DNA of 17,551 nt, taken from NCBI GenBank assembly GCA_934512105.1, contig CAKSWQ010000045.1, positions 1 through 17,551 of the forward strand, read 5' to 3'. This DNA is from an uncultured Faecalibacterium sp. GTDB lineage: Bacteria; Bacillota; Clostridia; Oscillospirales; Ruminococcaceae. This document shows, piece after piece, positions 6,371 to 13,360 of this stretch. Both the position numbers and the translations under genes were made by a program. Position 1 is the first letter of the stretch; each line of letters opens with the position of its first letter. The notes beneath the pieces were generated by a model. It was not told the DNA's origin and searched no databases. It saw only the letters and a program-made list of their open reading frames with translations.

Positions 6371-7843
6371 ATGGTCAAGGTAAAAGTATTGGACAACGTG
6401 TACGATCTGGTTACGCTGAACATGGAACAGCGTTTTTCGGAGCGTGTGGCGCTCCGCTTCTATAATAAAGATACGGACGAGGTGACCACCGTCCTTTATA
6501 AGGATTACGCGCGGGACATCCGCCGTGCGGTCCGCTACTTCCAGAGCACGATCCCGGATATCAAGGGCAAAAAGATCTGCCTGCTGAATAAAAACTGCTA
6601 CGAATACGCCGTGAACTCCTTCGGCATCATGCTGGCGGGCGGCGTGCTGGTACTGCTCAACCAGCATAAGAGCTGGGACGAGCTGTCCTACGAGCTGGGG
6701 CTGGTGGAGCCCACCGCCATCCTGACCGATGGCGAGGACTACGGCACCAAGGAGCAGCTGGAAGCCGCCTATGGCAGCATCCTGCGCCCCATGGACGGCT
6801 TCCGCGGCTACGAGCCGGTGGCAGAGATGCCCCGCTGCATCGGCCACGATGACCTGATGGTGCTGATGTTCACCTCCGGCACCACCGGCCGCAGCAAAGG
6901 CGTGATGCTGAGCGAGCGCAACTTCTTCAGCGTCATGCGCGCCCATGTGCAGATCGGTGAGCACATGATGGAGTATAAGCACGACCCGGAACTTATAGTC
7001 AGCCAGTATGTTGTGCTGCCCATGTTCCACCTGAGCGCTTTCATCTGCCTGTTCTCCTGGGCGCACGGCGGCTGGGGACTGAATATCAGCAATGACATCC
7101 GCAACTTTTATAAGGAGATCCAGCGGATGCCCAGTCAGGTCATCGCAGTGGTGCCGGTGATCATGAACACCCTGCACAAGGATCTGATACGCGGACGCCG
7201 TGACCGTCTGGGCGAATTGTGGGTGCCCATCTGCTCCTCCGCCATGTTCGACCCGAAGGTGATGCTGGATGTTGCCAACAGCGGGATGTTCGTGGTGCAG
7301 GGCTACGGTGCTACCGAGACCTGCGGCGACGGCATCATCAACTACGCACAGGATGAAAAGCATATCGGCGCTGTGGGACAGGGCAACGATTATCTGGATT
7401 ACAAGATCGAGCCGGACGGAGAACTGTGTATGCGCGGCGACAGCGTCATGCTGGGCTATTACAAGGATCCCGAGGCCACCGCAGAGGTCCTTGACAAGGA
7501 CGGCTGGTTCCATACCGGCGACCTTGCCCGGGTGGACGAGGACGGTTACTATTACATCATCGGCCGCAAGAAGAACCTGATCATTCTGGACAGCGGCGAG
7601 AACCTCAGTCCCGAGGAACTGGAGGGTCTTGTGGAAAAATGCCCCGCCGTGCAGGAATGTATCGTAAAAGAAATGGGCAAAAAGATCGGCACTGTGGTAT
7701 ATTGTGAGAAAGAGCAGCAGCAGACCGTGCGGGATTATGTTACCGAACTGAACCGCACCCTGCCGCTGTATAAGCGCATCGGCATGGTGGAGTTCAGCGA
7801 AACTCCGCTGCCCCGCAACGCTACGGGCAAGCTGGTACGCTAA
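6371..7843 (+). CDS. AMP-forming acyl/aryl ligase, first of a tandem pair
   Basis: The product is 490 aa of the ANL superfamily (acyl-CoA/ACP synthetase or stand-alone adenylation enzyme). It activates a carboxylic acid with ATP to an acyl-AMP and passes it to a thiol, here probably the carrier protein encoded at 9376. Visible motifs are the P-loop TSGTTGRSKG (168-177), YGATE (312-316), HTGD (381-384), GRKKNLII (398-405) and PRNATGKLVR at the very end, with catalytic Lys487. The start is the ATG at 6371, with GGAGGG 7 bases upstream and the promoter at 6286-6314. It is about three-quarters identical by eye to the next gene, 38 bases downstream. The substrate-pocket region differs (SAFICLFSWAHGGWGLN, 222-238). 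The acid it uses is unknown. Confidence 0.9.
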   Translation: MVKVKVLDNVYDLVTLNMEQRFSERVALRFYNKDTDEVTTVLYKDYARDIRRAVRYFQSTIPDIKGKKICLLNKNCYEYAVNSFGIMLAGGVLVLLNQHKSWDELSYELGLVEPTAILTDGEDYGTKEQLEAAYGSILRPMDGFRGYEPVAEMPRCIGHDDLMVLMFTSGTTGRSKGVMLSERNFFSVMRAHVQIGEHMMEYKHDPELIVSQYVVLPMFHLSAFICLFSWAHGGWGLNISNDIRNFYKEIQRMPSQVIAVVPVIMNTLHKDLIRGRRDRLGELWVPICSSAMFDPKVMLDVANSGMFVVQGYGATETCGDGIINYAQDEKHIGAVGQGNDYLDYKIEPDGELCMRGDSVMLGYYKDPEATAEVLDKDGWFHTGDLARVDEDGYYYIIGRKKNLIILDSGENLSPEELEGLVEKCPAVQECIVKEMGKKIGTVVYCEKEQQQTVRDYVTELNRTLPLYKRIGMVEFSETPLPRNATGKLVR

Positions 7844-7881
7844 GTATAAAACAAACAGAACAAAACAGGAGGGAACCTACA

Positions 7882-9348
7882 ATGGAAAAATTCGTGAACA
7901 CGATGTACGATGCCATTACGCAGGGCATGGAAAAGGAATTCCCCGAGCGCGTGGCCTTCCGTTACTACACCGAGGAGACCGACACGGTGACCACCGTCCT
8001 CTTTAAGGAGCTGGCACAGGATGTCCGCCGCACGGTCACCTACCTCCAGAGCACCATCCCGGATGTGAAGGGCAAAAAGATCTGCCTGCTGAGCAAGAAC
8101 AGCTACGAATATGTGGTAAACACCTTCGGCGCGATCATGGCAGGCTGCGTGCTGGTGCCGATGAACCAGCGCAAGAGCTGGGCGGAGATGTCCCACGAGC
8201 TGGAGCTGGTGGAGCCCGCAGCCATCCTGACCGACGGCGAGGACTACGGCAACAAGGAGCAGCTGGAGGCCGCCTACGGCAGCCTGCTGCATCCCATGGA
8301 CGAGTTCCGCAGCTATGAGCCTGCGGCAGAACTGCACCCCATCGGTCACGATGACCTGATGGTGCTGATGTTCACCTCCGGCACCACCGGTATGAGCAAG
8401 GGCGTTATGATGAGCGAGCGCAACCTGTTCAGTTCCGGTCATGTGTTCTGGCGCATCTCCGAAAAGCTGGCGGAAAAGATCGACCTGACAAAGCCCCTGC
8501 CCGGCCACTACATGGTGCTGCCCATGTTCCATCTGGGCGCCTTTATCGACCTGTTCTCCACCACCGTCATGGGCTGGCCGCTGAACCTGGGCAGCGATAT
8601 CCGTAACTTCTACCGCGATATCCAGAAGATGCCCAGCCAGATCATGTCTGTGGTGCCGATGATCATGAATTCTCTGCACAAGGACGTGATGCGCGGCCGC
8701 CGCGACCGTCTGGGCGATCTGTGGGTGCCCATTGGCTCCTCTGCCATGTTTGACCCGCAGGTGCTGCTGGATATGGTGCACAACGGGATGTTCGTCATCC
8801 AGTGCTACGGCGCTACCGAGACCTGCGCTGCCGGTATCATCAACTTTGCACAGGACGAAAAGCACATTGGTGCCGTGGGTCAGGGCAGCGAGTACATGGA
8901 CTACAAGATCGAGCCGGACGGCGAGCTGTGTATGCGCGGCGAATGCGTGATGATGGGCTATTATAAGGACCCGGAGGGCACCGCAGAGGTCATCGACAAG
9001 GACGGCTGGGTGCATACCGGCGACCTTGCCCGGGTGGACGAGGACGGCTACTATTACATCATCGGCCGCAAGAAGAACCTGATCATTCTGGACAGCGGCG
9101 AGAACATCAGCCCCGAAGAGCTGGAGGGCATGTTAGAAAAATGTCCCGTCGTACAGGAATGTATCGTAAAAGAACTGGGCAAAAAGATAGGTGTTGTGGT
9201 ATACTGTGAAAAGGAGCACCAGCAGACCGTGCGTGACTTTGTTACCCAGATGAACCGCACCGTCCCCCTGTACAAGCGCATCGGCGTGGTAGAGTTCAGC
9301 GAAACGCCGCTGCCCCGCAACGGTGCGGGCAAGCTGGTGCGCAAGTAA
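7882..9348 (+). CDS. AMP-forming acyl/aryl ligase, second of a tandem pair
   Basis: The product is 488 aa and a paralogue of the preceding gene. All core ANL motifs are intact: TSGTTGMSKG (165-174), YGATE (309-313), HTGD (378-381) and the terminal PRNGAGKLVRK with Lys484. AGGAGGG lies 8 bases before the ATG. Compared with its twin it changes at pocket-lining stretches (GAFIDLFSTTVMGWPLN, 219-235; QCYGATETCAA, 307-317) and has an extra DLTKPLPGHY stretch (201-210). Different substrates are therefore likely. Near 9013-9105 the DNA is almost identical to the first copy, which points to recent duplication or gene conversion. The carrier-protein gene starts 27 bases downstream, so this is one operon. 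Confidence 0.9.
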   Translation: MEKFVNTMYDAITQGMEKEFPERVAFRYYTEETDTVTTVLFKELAQDVRRTVTYLQSTIPDVKGKKICLLSKNSYEYVVNTFGAIMAGCVLVPMNQRKSWAEMSHELELVEPAAILTDGEDYGNKEQLEAAYGSLLHPMDEFRSYEPAAELHPIGHDDLMVLMFTSGTTGMSKGVMMSERNLFSSGHVFWRISEKLAEKIDLTKPLPGHYMVLPMFHLGAFIDLFSTTVMGWPLNLGSDIRNFYRDIQKMPSQIMSVVPMIMNSLHKDVMRGRRDRLGDLWVPIGSSAMFDPQVLLDMVHNGMFVIQCYGATETCAAGIINFAQDEKHIGAVGQGSEYMDYKIEPDGELCMRGECVMMGYYKDPEGTAEVIDKDGWVHTGDLARVDEDGYYYIIGRKKNLIILDSGENISPEELEGMLEKCPVVQECIVKELGKKIGVVVYCEKEHQQTVRDFVTQMNRTVPLYKRIGVVEFSETPLPRNGAGKLVRK

Positions 9349-9375
9349 AACGCAACAGAAAGGAAGCATAATACG

Positions 9376-9618
9376 ATGGAACGTGCAGAAATCATTTCTC
9401 AGATCACGGCTATTCTGGAGGATGTCGCGGAGGTGTCGCCGGAGGATGTGACCGAAAGCAGCGTCCTGATGGACGATCTGGATCTGTCCTCTATGGAGAT
9501 CCTGACCATCGTGGCAGATATCGAGGAGACCTTTGGTCTGCGCATCCCGGAAAAGGAGCTGCGCAACTTTGTCACCATGGGTGATCTGGTGGATTATCTG
9601 GCAGCAAACGTGGGGTAA
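9376..9618 (+). CDS. Acyl carrier / peptidyl carrier-like protein
   Basis: The product is 80 aa and acidic, with the typical four-helix carrier length. The attachment site is LSSMEI. Aligning the following VADIEETFG with the usual VxxLEExFG makes Ser39 the phosphopantetheine serine, with Ser38 in place of the usual Asp of DSL. It needs a 4'-phosphopantetheinyl transferase encoded elsewhere. AAGGAAG lies 9 bases before the ATG. It sits between the two ligases and the condensation enzyme, 6 bases before the latter, so it very likely carries the activated acyl group between them. It could instead be loaded by only one ligase. Confidence 0.9.
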   Translation: MERAEIISQITAILEDVAEVSPEDVTESSVLMDDLDLSSMEILTIVADIEETFGLRIPEKELRNFVTMGDLVDYLAANVG

Positions 9619-9624
9619 AAACCA

Positions 9625-10833
9625 ATGGAAACACAACAGCGCTCGACGGAATATAACTTTCAGGGCGTCATGTATTTTTTCCGTCGGGAAAAAGTCCAGT
9701 GTCGGTATCAGTTCTCGCTGCGGGATGTGGTGGATCTCGCCCTTTTGCAGCGGGCACTGACAGCGGCCTTGGCAAGTGCGCCTTATTATACCCAGCGTCT
9801 GGTGCAGGAAAAGCGGGAAATGTGGCTGGAACCCAACAATGAGCCCTGCCTTGTGTACCCCGGCAGTACCATGCGCAATATCCCGGAACAGACGAACGGC
9901 TATCTGTTCTGCATCAGCTGCGAAGGGGATACCATCTACTTTGACTGGCACCACTTCCTGATGGACGGCCACGGGGTATCGCCCCTGTTCACCAGCATTC
10001 TGGAACAGTACTGCAACCTGCGTTACGGCACTGCCTTTGCGGTGCAGCAGATCGTGTGCGACCCGCCCTACGATATGGAAGCCATGCTGGCAGAGTACCC
10101 GCCCGTGGAAGGCGGGAGCGACGCCATCCAGCGGGATGTGGTGCAGACCTACGAGGGTGCGCTGCGCCGCACCCGGGTGTGCCTGAGCAAGCAGAGCCTT
10201 GTGGAAAAAGCACTGGCGAACAACGCAAAGCCGGTAAGCGCTCTGATGGGTCTGCTGTGCATGGCCATGCGGGAGTATCTGGGCAAGGAGAATATCCAGT
10301 ATTCCTACTCCTCTGATACCCGCGATGTGGCCGGTGTGCCGCATGCGCTGTACAACTGCGTATGCAGCTTTGAGCATACGGTACAGCTGCAAGCCCAGAC
10401 CCGCCTTGCGGATTTTGTATCTGATGTGGATGCAGACATCAAGCGGGACTTGCAGCCGCAGTCCAAGCGCCGCCGCATGACCGAGCAGATGGGCTGGGTG
10501 TACAAGGTGAACCAGCAAAAAGCACCCCTGCGTATCAAGCAGCGGGTGTTCCAGATGGGTGAGTACATCGGTGGCACCATTTCGGATTTCTGGCTCAGCT
10601 ATCTGGGCAACCCGCTGATGCCCGCTACCCCGGAACTGGCACAGTACACCACGGATTTTGGTGTCTGGGTACCGCCGGAAGGCGCATCCGTGGGTGTGGA
10701 AGCTGCCAGCCTGAACGGAAAGATCATTCTGTGCATCCACAACAAGGCACCCAACCCGGGTCTGGCCGATATCCTCCGCAAGACCTTTGAAAGCGAAGGC
10801 GTCGCGGTGCTGGAAGCCGAAGATCTGGACTGA
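9625..10833 (+). CDS. Condensation-domain-like acyltransferase (HHxxxDG)
   Basis: The product is 402 aa, a stand-alone member of the CoA-dependent acyltransferase/NRPS condensation superfamily. HHFLMDG (109-115) is a perfect HHxxxDG catalytic motif, with His110 as the expected catalytic residue. The N-terminal FSLRDVVDLALLQRALTAAL (30-49) matches the family's opening pattern. The C-terminal part has a TDFGVW and ASLNGKIILCIHNK arrangement like the DFG-containing end of condensation domains. It should join the carrier-bound acyl group to an amine or hydroxyl acceptor. It has no fused adenylation or carrier domain; those functions come from the genes just upstream. Its ATG follows the carrier stop by 6 bases with only a weak GGGG-type site, suggesting coupled translation. 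It is the last gene before a terminator. Confidence 0.85.
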   Translation: METQQRSTEYNFQGVMYFFRREKVQCRYQFSLRDVVDLALLQRALTAALASAPYYTQRLVQEKREMWLEPNNEPCLVYPGSTMRNIPEQTNGYLFCISCEGDTIYFDWHHFLMDGHGVSPLFTSILEQYCNLRYGTAFAVQQIVCDPPYDMEAMLAEYPPVEGGSDAIQRDVVQTYEGALRRTRVCLSKQSLVEKALANNAKPVSALMGLLCMAMREYLGKENIQYSYSSDTRDVAGVPHALYNCVCSFEHTVQLQAQTRLADFVSDVDADIKRDLQPQSKRRRMTEQMGWVYKVNQQKAPLRIKQRVFQMGEYIGGTISDFWLSYLGNPLMPATPELAQYTTDFGVWVPPEGASVGVEAASLNGKIILCIHNKAPNPGLADILRKTFESEGVAVLEAEDLD

Positions 10834-10858
10834 GAAATACTTATCCTAAAAGCGAAGG

Positions 10859-10889
10859 GCTGCCGCACGGTTTGTGCGGCAGCTTTTTT
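10859..10889 (+). terminator. Terminator of the NRPS-like cluster
   Basis: GCTGCCGCAC (10859-10868), loop GGTTT, GTGCGGCAGC (10874-10883), then six T. The perfect 10-bp stem lies 25 bases after the stop codon. It separates the cluster transcript from the transporter. Confidence 0.92.
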
Positions 10890-10913
10890 GCTGCTTTTTG
10901 TAAGAAAATCCGG

Positions 10914-10942
10914 TTGCAAAGCTGTGAAAAAATGGTTAAATA
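10914..10942 (+). promoter_or_regulatory. Probable promoter of the MFS gene
   Basis: TTGCAA (10914-10919), 17 bases, then TAAATA (10937-10942). The -10 is a weak match. The position, between a terminator and the gene with a leader of about 27 bases, supports it. Confidence 0.5.
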
Positions 10943-10975
10943 GAGAAAGGATATTTCCACAAAGAGAGGTACACC

Positions 10976-12115
10976 ATGGAACAACAGAACACGCGCCTGC
11001 GCAATGCGGGCTTTGCGACCTTTTTCTTCAGCGGCATCTGCGCCATCAGCGCGGGTGTGGTGGTCAGCCTGCTGCAGGAGCGCTACGGCTTTGCCTACGG
11101 CATGACCGGTACGCTGCTCTCTCTGATGAGCGCAGGCAACCTGCTGGCAGGGCTGCTGATGGGCATGCTGCCCAGTGCGCTGGGCATGAAGCGCAGCGTG
11201 CTGCTGCTGACCATCGGCTACGCGGTGGGCTACGCCCTTATGGGGCTGACCGGTGCAGTGGCGCTGTTGGCGGTGGCCTTTTTTGCAGTGGGCATTGCCA
11301 AGGGCAGCGTCATCAATACCTGTACCATTCTGGTCAGCGATAATTCTGCCGACCGTACCCGGGGCATGAACCTGATGCACAGCTGCTACGCCTGCGGCGC
11401 TCTGCTGTGCCCCTTCCTGATTGCGGCAGCAGCCCGGGTTAGCACCGAACTGGCGGTCTTTCTGCTGGCAGCCGTGGGCCTTGTGCTCTGGCTGGTGTAT
11501 GTCTTTACCCCGCTGCGCGGCGGCAAGGGCAAAGGCGGCGCGGAGAAAGAAGCCATCGACTGGAGTTTTCTGCGCTCTGCCCGCTTCTGGCTGCTGACCG
11601 GTCTGCTGTTCTTCCAGAACGCCGCCGAGCAGAGCGTCAACGGCTGGATGGTGACCTACTTCAAGGGCAGCGGCATCATTGCGGGCACGCTGGCGGCCTA
11701 CACCGTCACCGTGATGTGGGGCGCTACGCTGGTGGGACGGCTGCTCATCGCCTTTGTGTTCCCCCTTAAAAACCCCCGCAAAGCCATGGTGGGTATGAGC
11801 GTACTGTGCACCGTGTTCTATGTGCTGCTGGTCATGGCGCATACGCAGGGCGCAGCCATCGCTCTGCTGTTCGCCTTTGCCATCTCGATGTCCGGGCTGA
11901 ACCCCACCGCCGTGGCCAGCGCAGGCCGCATGACCAGCGTGACCAGCATGGGCATCATGCTGCCGGTGGCCTCCAGCGGTGCCATCCTGATGCCGTGGAT
12001 CATTGGCATCGTGGCCGAGCATGCAGGGCTTGCCGCCGGTATGGCCTCCAACATCGTGCCCTGCGTGGGTCTGGTGGTCATTACCCTGCTGGTGGCAAGA
12101 CTGCCGGAGGAATAA
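10976..12115 (+). CDS. Major facilitator superfamily transporter
   Basis: The product is 379 aa with about 12 membrane helices in two halves, linked by a charged stretch (GGKGKGGAEKEAIDW, about residues 180-195). The first half has the usual loop between helices 2 and 3 (GLLMGMLPSALGMKRS, about 60-75). Small residues (Gly, Ala, Ser) are abundant in the helices. The substrate cannot be told; fucose-permease-like and multidrug-like MFS proteins look similar at this level. GAGAGG lies 7 bases before the ATG. It follows the NRPS-like cluster on the same strand but behind a terminator, so a role as exporter of the cluster product is only a positional guess. It is convergent with queH. Confidence 0.88.
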   Translation: MEQQNTRLRNAGFATFFFSGICAISAGVVVSLLQERYGFAYGMTGTLLSLMSAGNLLAGLLMGMLPSALGMKRSVLLLTIGYAVGYALMGLTGAVALLAVAFFAVGIAKGSVINTCTILVSDNSADRTRGMNLMHSCYACGALLCPFLIAAAARVSTELAVFLLAAVGLVLWLVYVFTPLRGGKGKGGAEKEAIDWSFLRSARFWLLTGLLFFQNAAEQSVNGWMVTYFKGSGIIAGTLAAYTVTVMWGATLVGRLLIAFVFPLKNPRKAMVGMSVLCTVFYVLLVMAHTQGAAIALLFAFAISMSGLNPTAVASAGRMTSVTSMGIMLPVASSGAILMPWIIGIVAEHAGLAAGMASNIVPCVGLVVITLLVARLPEE

Positions 12116-12120
12116 ACAAA

Positions 12121-12158
12121 AGCCCATCCGCACACGTTGCCGTGCGGATGGGCTTTCT
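12121..12158. terminator. Bidirectional terminator between MFS gene and queH
   Basis: AGCCCATCCGCAC (12121-12133) and GTGCGGATGGGCT (12142-12154) form a perfect 13-bp stem with an 8-base loop. T-rich sequence follows on the plus strand and, after AAAC on the other side, on the minus strand. It serves both convergent genes. Confidence 0.9.
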
Positions 12159-12163
12159 TTGCG

Positions 12164-12784
12164 TTACCCCTCAATGCCTCTTGCTTTTGCGCTGAACTCG
12201 CAGCCGCAGTAGTCCTGCCGGTACAGGCCGTACTGCTCCGAAAGCTGCAGGCTGCGCAGATAGCCGTTGTGCTTTTTGAAGTCCGAGGGCAGGTGCCTGA
12301 CCCCGAACTCTGCCTCCAGCTCCTGCCCGATGGCGTTGATGCGGGCAGCGTCCTTGTGGGGGCTGATGGACAGAGTGGTGGTGAACCAGTCAAAGCCGTT
12401 GTCCCGGGCGTACTGCGCGGCGCGGCGCATCCGCAGCCGGTAGCAGACGGTGCAGCGGCTGCCGCGCTCCGGCTCGTTTTCCAGCCCGGCTACGGCGGTG
12501 TAGAACTGCTGCGGGTCGTAGGTGTCCTCCACCACGGTCACCCCCAGCGGGTGGGCTGCTGCCACGAACTTTTGCAGTTCCTCGCCCCGGCGGTGGTACT
12601 CTGCCGCCGGCCATGTGTTGGGGTTGTAGTACAGCACCGTGATCTCAAAATACCGGCACAGCTGTTCCAGCACGGCACTGGAACAGGGACCGCAGCAGGC
12701 GTGGAGCAAAAGCCGCGGGCGGGTATCGCCAAGGGTTGCCAGCACGGCGTCCATCTGCTGGGCATAATTGCGTTGTGTTGCCAT
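12164..12784 (-). CDS. queH: Epoxyqueuosine reductase QueH
   Basis: The product is 206 aa of the QueH (DUF208) family, which reduces epoxyqueuosine to queuosine in tRNA as a cobalamin-independent alternative to QueG. The metal/cluster cysteines are all present: HACCGPCS (C30, C31, C34), CTVC (C111, C114) and DYCGCEF (C193, C195). YYNPNTWP (52-59) matches the family's YNPNI-like stretch. The start chosen is the ATG at 12784, because AAAGGATGATACC then gives a normal spacing; the ATG three codons earlier overlaps the ribosome site. Queuosine biosynthesis partners are not in this window. It has its own promoter, divergent from the UPF0291 gene. Confidence 0.93.
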   Translation of the reverse strand: MATQRNYAQQMDAVLATLGDTRPRLLLHACCGPCSSAVLEQLCRYFEITVLYYNPNTWPAAEYHRRGEELQKFVAAAHPLGVTVVEDTYDPQQFYTAVAGLENEPERGSRCTVCYRLRMRRAAQYARDNGFDWFTTTLSISPHKDAARINAIGQELEAEFGVRHLPSDFKKHNGYLRSLQLSEQYGLYRQDYCGCEFSAKARGIEG

Positions 12785-12806
12785 TGGTATCATCCTTTGC
12801 TATAAT
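12778..12806 (+). promoter_or_regulatory. Promoter of the UPF0291 gene
   Basis: TTGCCA (12778-12783), exactly 17 bases, then TATAAT (12801-12806), with a TGC extension before the -10. The -35 lies on the first codons of queH, so expression of the two divergent genes may interfere. Confidence 0.8.
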
Positions 12807-12818
12807 GGTCTTGCCTAC

Positions 12819-12827
12819 ATTATAGCA
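12819..12827 (-). promoter_or_regulatory. Extended -10 promoter of queH
   Basis: The minus strand reads TGCTATAAT, 35 bases before the queH ATG. No good -35 is visible at 17 bases. It overlaps the transcribed start of the divergent UPF0291 gene. The leader is too short for a preQ1 riboswitch. Confidence 0.7.
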
Positions 12828-12858
12828 TATTTTACGATGAAATACAGGAGGTTCCCCC

Positions 12859-13083
12859 ATGACGGAAGAAAAGATCGCCCGCATCAATGCGCTGGCCAAA
12901 AAGAGCAAGACCACCGGCCTGACCGAGGCCGAAAAAGCCGAGCAGCAGGCGCTGCGGCAGGAGTATCTGGCCGACATCAAGGCCAGCCTGCGCAGCCAGC
13001 TGGAGCGCACGTCTATTCAGGAGCCGGACGGCACCATCCATAAGGTGACCCGCCGCACCGACCTGACCGGGGAGCGCAGCTGA
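12859..13083 (+). CDS. UPF0291 / DUF896 family small protein
   Basis: The product is 74 aa. The sequence MTEEKIARINALAKKSK, then GLTEAEKAEQQALRQEYL and a C-terminal region ending EPDGTIHKVTRR closely follows the DUF896 (YnzC-like) pattern of two antiparallel helices. The molecular function of this family is not established; members are small, cytoplasmic and widespread in Firmicutes. AGGAGG lies 9 bases upstream of the ATG. It is monocistronic: its own promoter is upstream, and copy 3 of the two-hairpin element begins 4 bases after the stop. Confidence 0.92.
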   Translation: MTEEKIARINALAKKSKTTGLTEAEKAEQQALRQEYLADIKASLRSQLERTSIQEPDGTIHKVTRRTDLTGERS

Positions 13084-13087
13084 GAAC

Positions 13088-13204
13088 GGGACGATTTTGA
13101 ATGCGCGCCGCGCTGCTTTGCGCATATTCAGAGGAACGAATATTTTAAATTTCGGCATACCGGAGCGTCTGTGGACGCTCCGATATGCCATTTTCACGGG
13201 TGGG
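13088..13204 (+). repeat. Two-hairpin dispersed element, copy 3
   Basis: GGGACGATTTTGAATGCGC starts the copy. Hairpin I uses TGCGC/GCGCA instead of TGCCC/GGGCA, a double compensatory change. Hairpin II (13154-13189) is GGCATA, one mismatch, CGGAGCGTC, loop TGTG, GACGCTCCG, mismatch, TATGCC, so 16 positions per arm as in most other copies. The tail is ATTTTCACGGGTGGGA. It lies directly 3' of the UPF0291 gene. Confidence 0.85.
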
Positions 13205-13340
13205 AGATACCCCTTCCGTCAAAGCCGCAGTGAGCAGACTGAGGGGGTGCTCCTCAGTGCAGCACACATCCAAAATTGTCTTATGCCGAAGGGAACTGCC
13301 GCAAAAAGGTGCATTCCCCCTTTTTTTGCGCGGCAGACTG
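13205..13340. other. Intergenic region with hairpins, no gene
   Basis: CTGAGG (13239-13244) can pair with CCTCAG (13252-13257). Further right, CTGCCGC plus AAAAAGG (13296-13309) pairs with CCC-TTTTTTT and GCGGCAG (to 13336), with a small asymmetry from an extra GC. This larger hairpin ends 7 bases before the purA -10 and may insulate purA from upstream transcription. No open reading frame here has a ribosome site. Confidence 0.5.
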
Positions 13341-13354
13341 TGCTATACTATAAT
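13341..13354 (+). promoter_or_regulatory. Promoter of purA
   Basis: TGCTATACT (13341-13349) is an extended -10 that overlaps a second box, TATAAT (13349-13354). The upstream T-run (13321-13327) is the only -35-like sequence. Start of transcription is predicted near 13356-13361. Confidence 0.65.
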
Positions 13355-13360
13355 AGCATT

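Noticed and set aside
6245..10740. Three long leftward open frames (6245-7513, 7840-9015, 9133-10740)
   Set aside because: They mirror the ligase and condensation genes, are His/Val/Ala-rich, and look like antisense frames left by the codon bias of the real genes. The first and second resemble each other only because the ligases are paralogues.
10841..12133. Leftward 430-codon frame opposite the MFS gene
   Set aside because: Its composition (His, Gly, Gln) is that of an antisense frame. It also crosses two terminators.
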